Of a stretch of 64,000 bases of DNA, positions 52,037-62,285 are shown in pieces. A model generated the notes under the pieces. That model saw nothing but the letters and a program-made list of their open reading frames with translations. It made no database searches and had not been told where the DNA came from. Made by a program: the position numbers and the translations under genes. The stretch comes from Lachnospiraceae bacterium JLR.KK002 (GTDB lineage: Bacteria > Bacillota > Clostridia > Lachnospirales > Lachnospiraceae). Within the stretch, counting starts at the first letter, position 1; the number at the start of each line of letters is the position of its first letter. The stretch lies in the NCBI GenBank assembly GCA_036941025.1, contig JAYMNP010000001.1:2750501-2814500 (forward strand). Reading direction: 5' to 3'.

Positions 52037-53431
52037 TTACGCCTCTTTCAAAAATGCCGTATAGCCTCGTTTTGCTTCATATAAATCCACTTTGCTGATG
52101 ATTTCCCAGGGAGCGTGCATGTTCAGCACAGCCACGCCGCTGTCAATCACAGACATATTATAATTTGCCAGAATATAGGCGATGGTTCCGCCGCCGCCCT
52201 GGTCTACCTTTCCAAGCTCTGAAGTCTGGAAAGATACGTCGTTGTCATCCATAATCTTCCGCAGCTCTGCCATGTATTCGGGATTGGCGTCGTTGGAGCC
52301 TCCTTTTCCTCTGGAGCCTGTGTACTTGTTGAACACCAGTCCGTTTCCGAAGTATGCGCAGTTTTTCTTCTCCATAACAGAGGCATACAGGGGGTCGTAA
52401 GCCGCGCTTACGTCGGAAGAAAGGACTTTGGAGCTGCTCATGGCCCGGTTGAATGTAATCTGGTTGTAACCGCCCATCTGATTCATAATTTCCGCTACCG
52501 TATAGGCAAAAAACTGAGACTGCATACCCGTAGCTCCCACGCTTCCGATTTCTTCCTTATCTACCAGCAGGCAGACTCCTGTTTTTTCGCATACGCCTGC
52601 TTCCAGAAGGGCTGCAAAGGAAGGATATGCGCATACTCTGTCATCATGGCCGTAGCCCATAATCATGCTGCGGTCAAACCCGTAGTCTCTGGCTTTTCCG
52701 GCGGGAACCACTTCGATTTCCGCTGACAGGAAATCATCTTCTTCTATATTATACTGTTCTTTCAGAATATTCAGTACATTTGCCTTGACAGTTTCTTTGG
52801 CTTTTTCCTTATCTTCTTCTTTTTCAAAGGGAATACTGCCCACCAGCACATCCAGATTTTCCCCTTCTATGACTTTGGCAGCTTTTTTCTCAAGCTGGTC
52901 TGCGGCCAGATGAATCAGCAAGTCGCTGACACCGAATACAGGATCTTCGTCTTTTTCCCCTACATTGACGATTACTTTTGTGCCGTCTTTCTTCACAATC
53001 ACTCCATGAAGGGCCAGGGGCAAAGCCACCCACTGATACTTTTTCACGCCTCCATAGTAATGGGTATCCAGAAGGGCCAGCTCCGTATCTTCATAGAGGG
53101 GTACCTGTTTTAAATCCAGTCTCGGCGAGTCAATATGAGCTCCCAGGATATTCATGCCCTGTTCCAGAGGCTGTTTTCCGATGACGAACAGCGCCAGCAG
53201 TTTACCCATATTTTCCGCATATATTCTGTCCCCGGTTTTGATGGTCCGGCCGGAGGCCAGAATATCCTTTAAATCCTCGAATCCTGCTGCCTTCGCCTGA
53301 GCCACCAGCTCTGTCACGCATTCCCGCTCTGTTTTACAGTCTGAAATGAATTTTCTGTACTGTTCTCCGAAAGCAAATACTGCTTCCCGTTCCCCTTCCG
53401 GGTATTTCTTCCATGCATTTTTTCTTTCCAT
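52037..53431 (-). CDS. M18 family aminopeptidase
   Basis: 464 aa. Metal-binding motifs ILGAHIDSPRLDLKQVPLYE, HDDRVCAYPSFAALLEAG, VDKEEIGSVGATGMQSQFF and the C-terminal NMHAPWEIISKVDLYE are those of M18 aspartyl-type aminopeptidases. Cytosolic peptide degradation is expected. It is inserted between hprK and murB, which in many relatives are closer together. GGAGG precedes the ATG. Confidence 0.95.
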   Translation of the reverse strand: MERKNAWKKYPEGEREAVFAFGEQYRKFISDCKTERECVTELVAQAKAAGFEDLKDILASGRTIKTGDRIYAENMGKLLALFVIGKQPLEQGMNILGAHIDSPRLDLKQVPLYEDTELALLDTHYYGGVKKYQWVALPLALHGVIVKKDGTKVIVNVGEKDEDPVFGVSDLLIHLAADQLEKKAAKVIEGENLDVLVGSIPFEKEEDKEKAKETVKANVLNILKEQYNIEEDDFLSAEIEVVPAGKARDYGFDRSMIMGYGHDDRVCAYPSFAALLEAGVCEKTGVCLLVDKEEIGSVGATGMQSQFFAYTVAEIMNQMGGYNQITFNRAMSSSKVLSSDVSAAYDPLYASVMEKKNCAYFGNGLVFNKYTGSRGKGGSNDANPEYMAELRKIMDDNDVSFQTSELGKVDQGGGGTIAYILANYNMSVIDSGVAVLNMHAPWEIISKVDLYEAKRGYTAFLKEA

Positions 53432-53529
53432 TGTCTGTTCCTCCTGTTCACTCTGATGATTCCCTTCACGGGCAGTTACTCTGAATCAGCCTTCGCCTGC
53501 CTCGCTCTCCGGCAGCCGGTTGTGCCGCA

Positions 53530-54474
53530 TCAGTCCTCTTCTTCCTCATCTTCTGACTTCTGCAGGTTTTCCTGTACCCGGCGGTACAGTTCTTTCGCCG
53601 CATTGTAGCCCATCTTTTTCTGTCTGTGGTTTACCGCCGCAGACTCGCAGATGACAGCCAGATTACGTCCGGGGCGGATAGGCAGAGAGTGGCATACCAC
53701 CTTATTGCCGAGAAATTCCGTATATTCCTCCTCCAGTCCCAGACGGTCATATTCGTTTTCTTTCTTCCAGTCTTCCAGTTTGATTACCAAATCTATATTC
53801 TGTTTCTCTTTCACACATTCCACGCCAAACAGAGTCTTCACATCAATAATGCCCACGCCCCGCAGCTCAATAAAATATCTGGTAATATCCGGCGCCGTTC
53901 CCACCAGCGTATGCTTGTTAATCTTGCGGATTTCCACCACATCGTCGCTGACCAGACGATGGCCTCTGCGAATCAGTTCCAGGGCGGCCTCGCTTTTACC
54001 TATTCCGCTCTCTCCCATAATCAGCAGTCCTTCTCCGTATACGTCCACCAGCACGCCGTGAATGGAAATACAGGGCGCCAGCGCTTCTCCCAGATAATAA
54101 ATCAGCTCTGCCATAAATGCAGAAGTACCGTAATCTGTGGAAAGCACCGGAGTATCATGCTCCGTTGCAATCTGCAGAAGGTCTCCGTCCGGCTCCAGAT
54201 TCCGGCTGAAAATGACGCAGGGTACGTTGTGAGAAAAGAATTTCCGATATAAATCCAGTTTTTCTTCCCGGTCCAGTTTCTGCATATAGGTGTGCTCCAC
54301 CATGCCCACGATCTCCACTCTGCTCTTTTCAAAATAATCAAAATATCCTGCTAACTGCAATGCCGGACGGTTTACTTCGGCGGTTGTCACCTTGCGCTTC
54401 TTAATATCCACTTCCGGATTCAGTACCTTCAGATTCATCTTTTCCACTATTTTTTTCACGCTTACACCGTTCAT
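53530..54474 (-). CDS. hprK: HPr kinase/phosphorylase
   Basis: 314 aa. Two adjacent ATG codons exist; the second (54474) has the better distance from AAAGGAG. The P-loop GESGIGKSEAALELIRRGHR (about 155), the signature EIRKINKHTLVGTAPDITRY and ELRGVGIIDVKTLFG are conserved. The C-terminus ends in an acidic EDEEEED. It phosphorylates HPr and Crh at Ser46; the Crh-like target is encoded four genes downstream. Confidence 0.96.
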   Translation of the reverse strand: MNGVSVKKIVEKMNLKVLNPEVDIKKRKVTTAEVNRPALQLAGYFDYFEKSRVEIVGMVEHTYMQKLDREEKLDLYRKFFSHNVPCVIFSRNLEPDGDLLQIATEHDTPVLSTDYGTSAFMAELIYYLGEALAPCISIHGVLVDVYGEGLLIMGESGIGKSEAALELIRRGHRLVSDDVVEIRKINKHTLVGTAPDITRYFIELRGVGIIDVKTLFGVECVKEKQNIDLVIKLEDWKKENEYDRLGLEEEYTEFLGNKVVCHSLPIRPGRNLAVICESAAVNHRQKKMGYNAAKELYRRVQENLQKSEDEEEED

Positions 54475-54625
54475 CATATCTCCTTTTCTCCGGTTCTTCC
54501 GGCAGTAAATCTTTTCCTGTTACAGACAGAACTCCGTACGCATATTTTATCACAGATGATGCTCTCCTTCAACTGACCTGGCTACTTTAGCGGGTGAAGT
54601 AAACAGTAACAACTGCGCATTCTGG

Positions 54626-54663
54626 TTTTTCATTCTACAGAGTTTTTCCTGTAGAATGAAAAA
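54626..54663. repeat. Perfect 15-bp inverted repeat across the uvrC stop codon
   Basis: TTTTTCATTCTACAG (54626-54640) and CTGTAGAATGAAAAA (54649-54663) are exact complements around an eight-base loop. The uvrC stop codon lies in one arm. No T-run follows on either strand, so it is not a standard terminator. Confidence 0.7.
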
Positions 54664-56509
54664 AATCATAAACCGCCTGTGCCGCCTGCTGATTCATGGA
54701 AGGAAGTTCCGCCAGCGTCTCCACATCTGCTTCCCGTATGGCATCCAGTGAAAGGAATGCCTTCATCAGGGCCTTTCTTCTGGCCGCCCCAATTCCCGGA
54801 ATGTCATCCAGCACAGAATGCACCTGCTCTTTGCTTCTCAGGGACCGGTGATATTCAATGGCAAACCGGTGAGCTTCATCCTGGATTCTGGTAATCAGCT
54901 TAAATCCTTCGCCGTGCCTGTCAATGGGAATCTCTTTATTCTGATAGTATAACCCGCGGGTGCGGTGATTATCATCTTTTACCATACCGCATACGGGAAT
55001 ATGCAGTCCAAGCTCCCCCAGCACCTTAAGAGCCACATTCACCTGCCCTTTTCCTCCGTCCATCATAATCAAATCGGGAAACCGGGTAAAGCTGCCGTAT
55101 TCATGTTCCAGCGCCCGCTCTTTCATTTCTTTCTGTTCTTTCATTCCATGGGAAAACCGTCTTGTAAGCACTTCATACATGGAACCGTAATCATCGGGCC
55201 CTGTTACGGTACGCAGTTTGAATTTCCGGTAATCGCTGCGTTTGGGCTTCCCCTTTTCATAAACCACCATGGAGCCCACGGTTTCGAATCCGTTGATATT
55301 GGAAATGTCAAATGCTTCCACCCGCTTCAGTTCTTCTAACTCCAGCAGTTTTCCGATTTCCCTCAGAGCGCCGATGGTTCTTCCTTCTTCCCGCCGGATT
55401 TTCTCCTTATCCTGGGATAATACCATGGAAGCGTTCTGAGCCGCCAGCTCCACCAGCTTCTCTCTGGTGCCCTTTTTGGGAACCCGGACGTAAACTTTCT
55501 GTCCCCGTTTCTGACTCAGCCACTCCTCTATCACTTCGGATTCTTCTATTTCCTCCTGAAGCATCAGCTCTCTGGGTATAAAAGGTGTTCCGGCATAGAA
55601 CTGTTTCAGAAATGTGGCCATCACCTGGGGCCTGGTATCCTCGCTTCCCACATTCACATGGAAATGGTCCCTGCCAATCAGCTTACCGTCCCGCACAAAA
55701 AATACCTGAACCACCGCGTCCTCTCCGTCCGAGGCCATGGCGATAATATCCCTGTCCTCTCCGTCCGAACTGGTAATCTTCTGTTTCTGGGCAATCTGTT
55801 TTACTGCTTTTAAAAGCTCCCGGTACTCAATGGCTTTTTCAAAATTCATATTTTCAGAGGCCGCCTGCATTTTTTCTTCCAGCTCTTTCAGTACCGGCTG
55901 GTAATTTCCATTGAGAAATTCTATCACCCGGCGAATCTGCTCCCGGTATTCTTCTTTGCTCACATTCCCCTGACAGGGAGCCATACACTGGTGGATATGA
56001 TAATTCAGACAGGGCCTCTCTTTTCCGATGTCCTTGGGCAGAGACCGGCTGCAGGTCCGCAGAGAATATATCTTCTGAATCAGTTCTATGGTGTCCTTTA
56101 CCGCGCCCGCGCTGGTATAAGGCCCGAAATACCGGGATTTGTCTTTTTTCATCTGACGTGAAAAGAGGACTCTGGGAAAATCCTCTCCCAGCGTCACTCT
56201 GATATAAGGGTATGTTTTATCATCCCTCAGCATGGTATTATATTTGGGCCGATGCTCCTTGATAAGATTGCATTCCAGAATCAGCGCTTCCAGCTCGGAA
56301 TCGGTGATGATGTATTCAAACCGCTCAATCTGTCTCACCATCTGCTCCTTTTTCAGTCCCTCATTATGGCTGGGACGGAAATACTGGCGCACCCGATTCC
56401 GCAGGCTGACTGCCTTTCCAATGTAAATAATCGTATCCTTCGCATCGTGCATAATGTACACTCCCGGCTTTTGAGGGAGTTTTTTCAGTTCTTCCTGAAT
56501 ATCAAACAT
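54635..56509 (-). CDS. uvrC: UvrABC excision nuclease subunit C
   Basis: 624 aa. GIY-YIG domain [23 protein letters not shown] motif [18 protein letters not shown], the RNase H-like endonuclease ([38 protein letters not shown]), and a C-terminal helix-hairpin-helix ([20 protein letters not shown]). It makes both incisions in nucleotide excision repair. The ATG shares one base with the ftsH stop (TAATG), indicating coupling. Confidence 0.97.
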   Translation of the reverse strand: MFDIQEELKKLPQKPGVYIMHDAKDTIIYIGKAVSLRNRVRQYFRPSHNEGLKKEQMVRQIERFEYIITDSELEALILECNLIKEHRPKYNTMLRDDKTYPYIRVTLGEDFPRVLFSRQMKKDKSRYFGPYTSAGAVKDTIELIQKIYSLRTCSRSLPKDIGKERPCLNYHIHQCMAPCQGNVSKEEYREQIRRVIEFLNGNYQPVLKELEEKMQAASENMNFEKAIEYRELLKAVKQIAQKQKITSSDGEDRDIIAMASDGEDAVVQVFFVRDGKLIGRDHFHVNVGSEDTRPQVMATFLKQFYAGTPFIPRELMLQEEIEESEVIEEWLSQKRGQKVYVRVPKKGTREKLVELAAQNASMVLSQDKEKIRREEGRTIGALREIGKLLELEELKRVEAFDISNINGFETVGSMVVYEKGKPKRSDYRKFKLRTVTGPDDYGSMYEVLTRRFSHGMKEQKEMKERALEHEYGSFTRFPDLIMMDGGKGQVNVALKVLGELGLHIPVCGMVKDDNHRTRGLYYQNKEIPIDRHGEGFKLITRIQDEAHRFAIEYHRSLRSKEQVHSVLDDIPGIGAARRKALMKAFLSLDAIREADVETLAELPSMNQQAAQAVYDFFHSTGKTL

Positions 56510-59500
56510 TATTTTATTCCTTTTAAGAGTTTATCCAGATAATCTTCTCCATTTCCGGAATCAGCCTGTTCTGCTTCCATGTCTTCCTCCGGCGCTTCTA
56601 AAGGTTCCGCCTCCGGATTTCTCTCCGGCGCTTCAGAAAGTTCTTCTTCCTGCACCTCTTCCGGCTCGCCTTCCTTATCCGGCGTATGGGAAATTTCCTT
56701 TTCTTTCCCGGAAATACCCTTTTTCACCGGAAAAAATCCCCATTCTTCCGGAGTCTCCGGCTCTGCTGAAAAGGCTTTTTTCACAGCTTCTTCCAGAGCA
56801 GACACACTGTCTTCCTGCCGGGAAGCTGTTTCTTCCTCTGCAGCCTTTTTCTCCATACGCTTTTTCCGCAGAGAGACAATGGCTGAATTCTCAGGAACTT
56901 CCATATTCAACAGGAGCTTTTCTTCCGGTTTCTCCTCCTGAGGGCCATTTACCATTACAGGAATAATCTGTATTTCTTCTTCCGGAGATTCTGACGTCTC
57001 CTGCAGAACTTCCTCTCCTTTTGAAGGTTCTGTCAGTTCCTGCGGGATTTTCCCTCCTTCCAGCGTATTGACCTCCAGATATGCCTCCGCATCCTCCGGC
57101 ATATCATCCTGATTCAGTTCTTCTCCGCCTTCCAGAATCCTGGCTTCCAGCAGTTCCGCCGGACTTAAGGTATTCACTTCCAGAATCGGTTCTTCTTCCA
57201 GCGTATTGACTTCCAGATATGCCTCCACAGCTTCCGGCTGTTCCGGTTCCAGAACTTCCGGCTCCGGTTCTGATGATTCCTTCACAGATGCTTCTTCCGG
57301 CTCCGGCGTATCCGGAACTGGCTCTTTCTCCGACTCTGACTTATCCGGAACTGATTCTTCCTCCGGCTCCGGCGTTTCCGGAACTGATTTTTCCTCCGGA
57401 ACAGACGTATCCGGAACTGGCTCTTTCTCCGACTCTGACTTATCCGGAACTGGTTCTTCCTCCGGCTCCGGCGTTTCCGGAACTGGCTCTTCCTCCGGAA
57501 CTGATTCTTCTTCCGGTTCCGGTTTTGCAGAAATCTGCTCCGCTGTTTCCGGGACCTGCTGCTCATGTCCGGACACAGCTTTTTCTTCCGGTTTCGCAAA
57601 TTCCCATTTACGAGTTTCTTCGGCTTTAAATCCTTCTGCGGCCTTTTCCGCTTCCGTTTTTTCCTCCGGCTCCGGAATTCCCTTCAGTTCACGGAAAATC
57701 TTCATAAATTCTTTTCCGGTAATTGTCTCATGTTCATAAAGGTACTGAGCAATCTCATCCAGAATGTTCCGGTTCTCCTGAAGCAGACGGGTCGCCTCGT
57801 CATAGCTGTCTTTCAGAATCTTCATAACCTCCTGGTCAATCTGGGCTGCTGTTTCCTCTCCGCAGTTCAGACTTGCCCTTCCATCCAGGTACTGGTTTTC
57901 CACAGTGACCAGTCCCATAAGGCCAAACCGTTCTGACATGCCATACTGGGTCACCATGGACCTTGCAATCTTGGTGGCCTGTTCAATATCGTTGGAAGCT
58001 CCTGTGGTAACGGAATCAAATACAATTTCCTCCGCTGCCCGGCCGCCCATATAGGTGACAAGACGGGCCACCAGTTCATTTTTGGTCATCAGGAATTTCT
58101 CTTCTTCCGGCACCTGCATGGTATAGCCCAGTGCTCCCATGGTTCTCGGCACGATGGTAATCTTCTGCACCGGTTCCGCATCTTTCTGCAAAGCAGTCAC
58201 CAGCGCATGGCCCACTTCATGACAGGCAACCATTTTCTTTTCTTTCGGTCCCATTATCCGGTCTTTTTTCTCTTTACCTGCAATGACCACTTCTACCGAT
58301 TCAAACAAATCTCCCTGATTTACATATTTTCTGCCCTGTTTTACCGCATTGATGGCCGCTTCATTAATCATATTGGCCAAATCTGAGCCCACTGCCCCGG
58401 ACGTTGCCAGTGCAATAGCATCCAAATCCACGGAATCATCCAGAAGCACATTTTTGGCATGGACTTTCAGGGTCTCCACCCTTCCTTTCAAATCCGGTTT
58501 GTCCACAATAATTCTGCGGTCAAAACGCCCCGGACGCAGCAGAGCCTTGTCCAGTACTTCCGGACGGTTGGTTGCTGCCAGAATCAGAAGGCCTTTGGAA
58601 GTATCAAAACCGTCCATCTCCGCCAGAAGCTGATTCAGGGTCTGTTCCCGTTCATCATTGCCGCCGTATCGGGTATCCCGGCTCTTGCCGATAGCGTCAA
58701 TTTCATCAATAAAAATGATACAGGGCGCCTGTTTCTGAGCTTCTTTAAACAAATCACGGACACGGGAGGCACCCACGCCCACAAACATTTCCACAAAATC
58801 AGAACCTGCCAGTGAAAAGAAAGGCACTTTCGCCTCTCCGGCCACTGCCTTGGCAAGGAGGGTCTTACCGGTTCCCGGAGGGCCCACCAGCAATGCTCCC
58901 TTGGGCAGCTTTGCTCCGATATCCGTATATTTTCTGGGATTATGCAGGAAATCCACCACTTCCTGCAGGGATTCCTTGGCCTCGTCCTGTCCCGCCACAT
59001 CCTTGAATGTAACGCCTGTGGACTTCTCCACATAAACTTTTGCGGTGGTCTTCCCGACCCCCATCATTCCGCCGCCTCCCATTTTGCGGAAAATCAGAAA
59101 ATAAAGCAGAATCCACACCAGCACCAGAGGCAGAATATAACTTACCATATTCCACATAATGGCTGTGGATACATCTTCCACAGTTCCGCTGAATTTAACG
59201 TCATGCTCTTTCAGCAGCGGCAGCAGCGTCTCATCATTTAATTCCGCTGTGTAATAAGTTATCCGGTATAATCTGTTCTCCTCTTTGGGCGTAATATTAA
59301 TCCGGTTGGAGGTAAATGTCACCGACTCTACCTTATCCTGCTCCACCATATCTATAAATTCCGAATACGTGACTTCTTTGTTGGTGGCATCTTTGGCACA
59401 GCTGTTCAGAAGGCTGGTCAGAAAAAGCACCAGCAAAGCAGCCAGAATAAAGACCATAATCGTCATTCCGTTTTTATTGCCGCCATTATTATTTCCACCT

Positions 59501-59529
59501 TTGTTATTGTTATTTCCTTTGTTCTCCAT
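56509..59529 (-). CDS. ftsH: ATP-dependent zinc metalloprotease FtsH with a long acidic C-terminal tail
   Basis: 1006 aa against about 600-650 for most FtsH. Normal part (1-615): TM1 at 22-43, extracytoplasmic loop, TM2 near 125-145, AAA domain with Walker [18 protein letters not shown] and Walker [13 protein letters not shown], and the zinc motif [11 protein letters not shown]. From about 620 to 1006 there is a Pro/Glu-rich, probably disordered tail with repeats [20 protein letters not shown] and [10 protein letters not shown], ending [14 protein letters not shown]. The AAA-protease half is complete, so it should be active. AGGAGG precedes the ATG. Confidence 0.96.
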   Translation of the reverse strand: MENKGNNNNKGGNNNGGNKNGMTIMVFILAALLVLFLTSLLNSCAKDATNKEVTYSEFIDMVEQDKVESVTFTSNRINITPKEENRLYRITYYTAELNDETLLPLLKEHDVKFSGTVEDVSTAIMWNMVSYILPLVLVWILLYFLIFRKMGGGGMMGVGKTTAKVYVEKSTGVTFKDVAGQDEAKESLQEVVDFLHNPRKYTDIGAKLPKGALLVGPPGTGKTLLAKAVAGEAKVPFFSLAGSDFVEMFVGVGASRVRDLFKEAQKQAPCIIFIDEIDAIGKSRDTRYGGNDEREQTLNQLLAEMDGFDTSKGLLILAATNRPEVLDKALLRPGRFDRRIIVDKPDLKGRVETLKVHAKNVLLDDSVDLDAIALATSGAVGSDLANMINEAAINAVKQGRKYVNQGDLFESVEVVIAGKEKKDRIMGPKEKKMVACHEVGHALVTALQKDAEPVQKITIVPRTMGALGYTMQVPEEEKFLMTKNELVARLVTYMGGRAAEEIVFDSVTTGASNDIEQATKIARSMVTQYGMSERFGLMGLVTVENQYLDGRASLNCGEETAAQIDQEVMKILKDSYDEATRLLQENRNILDEIAQYLYEHETITGKEFMKIFRELKGIPEPEEKTEAEKAAEGFKAEETRKWEFAKPEEKAVSGHEQQVPETAEQISAKPEPEEESVPEEEPVPETPEPEEEPVPDKSESEKEPVPDTSVPEEKSVPETPEPEEESVPDKSESEKEPVPDTPEPEEASVKESSEPEPEVLEPEQPEAVEAYLEVNTLEEEPILEVNTLSPAELLEARILEGGEELNQDDMPEDAEAYLEVNTLEGGKIPQELTEPSKGEEVLQETSESPEEEIQIIPVMVNGPQEEKPEEKLLLNMEVPENSAIVSLRKKRMEKKAAEEETASRQEDSVSALEEAVKKAFSAEPETPEEWGFFPVKKGISGKEKEISHTPDKEGEPEEVQEEELSEAPERNPEAEPLEAPEEDMEAEQADSGNGEDYLDKLLKGIK
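57305..57503. repeat. Tandem 99-bp DNA repeat inside the ftsH tail
   Basis: The segment starting GTATCCGGAACTGGCTCTTT occurs at 57308 and again at 57407, with nearly identical downstream sequence (33 codons per unit). A shorter block encoding [10 protein letters not shown] is also repeated near 57061 and 57198. Copy number could vary between strains. Confidence 0.75.
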
Positions 59530-59705
59530 TTATTTCCTCCTGCGTATCGCAACCGTCTGTTTCGCGACACCTCTTTATTATATGTGCATTTTCCTTGAAA
59601 ATCAATACAATTCTCCTAAACTTTTCCCCGCATTTCTAAAGTTTTTATAAAAAGAACCGCACACAGGCCAGAGTGTGTCAACAAAAGGACAAAACTTCTA
59701 ACAAA

Positions 59706-59921
59706 TTACTTCAATTTATAATAACTTCCCTTCAATTTTCCCTCTTTTTTCAATACCCCTGCCTCTACCAGTTCTTTTAAGATTTTTAATGCACGGGAAT
59801 CTTTTACATTCAGCAACTCCTGAACCTCTTTATTCGTTATTGCCCCTCTTTCCTCTATATACTGAATAATCTTTTTATAATTGTCATTTGATTTATCCGT
59901 ACTTTTCCGTACTTTTTCCAT
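59706..59921 (-). CDS. Winged-helix C-terminal remnant of an AlbA_2/RecG-like protein
   Basis: 71 aa if started at 59921; the same frame is open upstream to a TAG at 60023-60021, reading DAFHINLFRFSDKTRIG just as the end of HATPase_c_4/AlbA_2 proteins does, then STDKTQKG before this part. The visible domain is a winged helix (IIQYIEERGAITNKEVQELL, DSRALKILKELVEAGVLKKE). It is most likely the 3' end of a decayed gene. The DNA is AT-rich compared with its neighbours, a sign of transfer. Confidence 0.55.
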   Translation of the reverse strand: MEKVRKSTDKSNDNYKKIIQYIEERGAITNKEVQELLNVKDSRALKILKELVEAGVLKKEGKLKGSYYKLK

Positions 59922-59983
59922 ACCTTTTTGCGTTTTATCCGTACTTTTTCCAATTCTGGTTTTATCCGAAAAACGGAATAAGT

Positions 59984-60340
59984 TTATATGAAATGCGTCT
60001 TTAAATTCCCGGTTTTTATGCTATCCTGAAAATAATCATTTGTTTTTCCATATTTTTTTGAAAGAAACTTATAAAAGTTCCCTATTACAGAAAAGTAAAT
60101 ATCTACAGCAGCTCTGCTTTTAAGGTTACCTGCCTTCACATAATATTCTACACTCCGTAATAAGGTATCCTTATCCATTACATTCAGGAAACAAATACAG
60201 GTAACATTCTTTTCTCTAAGTTCTAAAGAGACAAATTCGTAAAAAGCATATATTTTGCTCCTATATATATTTGCAGTTGATTCTCCATTTTCTTTCTTCT
60301 GCATATCCAAAAATTCTTTTATTTCATCGGAAAACTCCAT
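59984..60340 (-). CDS. Integrase N-terminal (SAM-like core-binding) fragment
   Basis: 118 aa. FSDEIKEFLDMQKKENGEST, then ANIYRSKIYAFYEFV and YYVKAGNLKSRAAVDIYFSV, GNFYKFLSKKYG, resemble the core-binding domain of tyrosine recombinases. The catalytic domain (R...H-x-x-R...Y) is missing, and the end overlaps the frame of the next fragment. It probably cannot recombine DNA. AAGGA precedes the ATG. It belongs to the same AT-rich island. Confidence 0.5.
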   Translation of the reverse strand: MEFSDEIKEFLDMQKKENGESTANIYRSKIYAFYEFVSLELREKNVTCICFLNVMDKDTLLRSVEYYVKAGNLKSRAAVDIYFSVIGNFYKFLSKKYGKTNDYFQDSIKTGNLKTHFI

Positions 60341-60542
60341 ATTTTTTCCTTTTCAAGTTCTTTATGTACTTATTTTTTGAGTTTCATCGTAACATAAGAA
60401 TACTTATTTTTCAATACAGGATTTTTCTTTCCAAATCTTTTTTATTTTTATAAAAGTTCTGGCTTTCTTTCTCCGCAGGTTGTATAATATATTAGTTATA
60501 ATCAGAGTTTATTAATGTTCACATATAAAGGAGGATCTGTCT

Positions 60543-62153
60543 ATGCCCGTAAAATACGTCTTTGTCACCGGTGGAGTTGTATCCGGTCTCGGCAAGGGAA
60601 TTACCGCCGCGTCCCTGGGCCGGCTGCTGAAAGCCCGCGGATACAAAGTCACCATGCAGAAATTTGACCCTTACATCAACATCGACCCCGGCACCATGAA
60701 CCCCATTCAGCACGGAGAGGTCTTTGTCACCGACGACGGTGCGGAAACAGATTTGGATTTGGGCCATTACGAGCGTTTTATTGATGAAAATTTAGGCAAA
60801 AATTCCAACGTAACCACGGGCAAGGTCTACTGGTCCGTGCTCCAGAAGGAACGCCGGGGCGACTACGGCGGAGGCACTGTCCAGGTAATCCCCCATATTA
60901 CCAATGAAATCAAGAGCCGGTTTTACCGGAATTTTACCACGGAAGAAACCCATATTGCCATTATCGAGGTAGGCGGTACCGTGGGTGATATGGAAAGTCA
61001 GCCCTTTCTGGAATCCATCCGCCAGTTCCAGCACGAAGTGGGACATGAGAACGCTATCTTAATCCATGTTACCCTGATTCCCTATATCACCGCTTCCGGA
61101 GAAATGAAGACAAAACCCACCCAGGCCAGTGTCAAGGAACTGCAGGGTATGGGAATCCAGCCTGATATTATTGTGTGCCGTTCGGAACATCCTCTGGACC
61201 AGGCCATCAAAGATAAAATTGCATTATTCTGCAACGTACCTGACAGCCATGTGCTTCAGAATCTGGATGTGGAGTACCTGTATGAAGCTCCTCTGGCCAT
61301 GGAAAAAGAGAATCTGGCCCAGGTAGCCTGCGAATGTCTCCATCTGGACTGTCCGGAGCCGGATTTAAGCGACTGGATAGATATGGTGGACTCCCTGCGC
61401 AATCCCAACAAAGAGGTGGAAATTGCCCTTGTGGGAAAATACATTTCCCTCCACGACGCCTACATTTCCGTTGTGGAAGCTCTGAAACACGGCGGAATCG
61501 CGGAGCGGGCCACCGTCAATATCAAATGGGTGGATTCGGAACTGCTGAATGAAGAGAATGTAGCTCAGATTCTTGGAGACGTGCAGGGGATTCTGGTTCC
61601 CGGCGGATTCGGCGACCGGGGCATTGACGGTAAAATACTGGCATGTCGGTACGCAAGGGAGCATAAGGTCCCGTTCCTGGGACTCTGCCTGGGTATGCAG
61701 CTTGCCATTGTGGAATTTGCCCGCCATATCTGCGGATTCCGGGACGCTCACAGTATTGAGCTGGACCCCAACACCACTCATCCCGTCATCGCACTGATGC
61801 CTGACCAGAACGGCGTAGAAGATATCGGCGGGACACTGCGGCTGGGTTCCTGTCCCTGCGTTCTGGACAAGTCCTCCAGAGCATATCAGGTCTATGGAAC
61901 GGAAACCATCCACGAGCGTCACCGTCACCGTTATGAAGTAAACAACGATTACCGCTCTGTCCTTACGGAGCACGGCATGAAGCTCTGCGGCCTTTCCCCG
62001 GACGGACGGATTGTGGAAATGGTGGAAATCCCGGATCATCCCTGGTATATTGCCACACAGGCTCATCCGGAATTAAAATCAAGGCCCAACCGGCCCCATC
62101 CGCTGTTTAAAGGCTTTGTGGAAGCTGCCATTAAAATGAAACAGCAGCCTTAA
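60543..62153 (+). CDS. pyrG: CTP synthase
   Basis: 536 aa. Synthetase domain: [60 protein letters not shown]. Glutaminase domain: nucleophile Cys in [16 protein letters not shown] and the HPELKSRP His-Glu pair. It aminates UTP to CTP. AAAGGAGG precedes the ATG, and TATAAT (60483-60488) lies about 55 bp upstream with a poor -35. I see no attenuator of the G-run type. Confidence 0.98.
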   Translation: MPVKYVFVTGGVVSGLGKGITAASLGRLLKARGYKVTMQKFDPYINIDPGTMNPIQHGEVFVTDDGAETDLDLGHYERFIDENLGKNSNVTTGKVYWSVLQKERRGDYGGGTVQVIPHITNEIKSRFYRNFTTEETHIAIIEVGGTVGDMESQPFLESIRQFQHEVGHENAILIHVTLIPYITASGEMKTKPTQASVKELQGMGIQPDIIVCRSEHPLDQAIKDKIALFCNVPDSHVLQNLDVEYLYEAPLAMEKENLAQVACECLHLDCPEPDLSDWIDMVDSLRNPNKEVEIALVGKYISLHDAYISVVEALKHGGIAERATVNIKWVDSELLNEENVAQILGDVQGILVPGGFGDRGIDGKILACRYAREHKVPFLGLCLGMQLAIVEFARHICGFRDAHSIELDPNTTHPVIALMPDQNGVEDIGGTLRLGSCPCVLDKSSRAYQVYGTETIHERHRHRYEVNNDYRSVLTEHGMKLCGLSPDGRIVEMVEIPDHPWYIATQAHPELKSRPNRPHPLFKGFVEAAIKMKQQP

Positions 62154-62174
62154 CTCCCGGACTGTATGCTGAAC

Positions 62175-62272
62175 AAAGTGTGCAATCCCCTCAAGATTGA
62201 GGGGATTGCACACTTTGACGCGCCGAGTGCAGTTGCGAAGCAACTAATACCTTTTGCACGAGTGCGCATAAT
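62175..62272 (+). repeat. Three-hairpin dispersed repeat, copy with hairpins I and II
   Basis: Hairpin I has perfect 19-bp arms beginning AAAGTGTGCAATCCCC and ending GGGGATTGCACACTTT. Then GACGCGCCGAG, stem TGCA/TGCA, mini-hairpin GTTGC-GAA-GCAAC, bulge TAATACCTTT, and CGAGTGCGCATAAT. Compared with 34852-35037 the unpaired blocks are identical, while four pairs of the II stem and one pair of the mini-hairpin are changed with compensation. It is the only content of the 62154-62285 gap between pyrG and the alkylsulfatase gene. Confidence 0.75.
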
Positions 62273-62285
62273 TATTTTATTTCAT

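Noticed and set aside
57206..57739. Ser/Gly-rich open frame opposite the ftsH tail
   Set aside because: Mirror image of the Pro/Glu repeat codons; it follows from the repeat and is not an independent gene.
62175..62216. The 19-bp hairpin after pyrG as an intrinsic terminator
   Set aside because: No T-run follows; the next bases GACGCGCCGAG are the conserved part of the dispersed repeat. It may still slow polymerase, but the repeat family is the better explanation.
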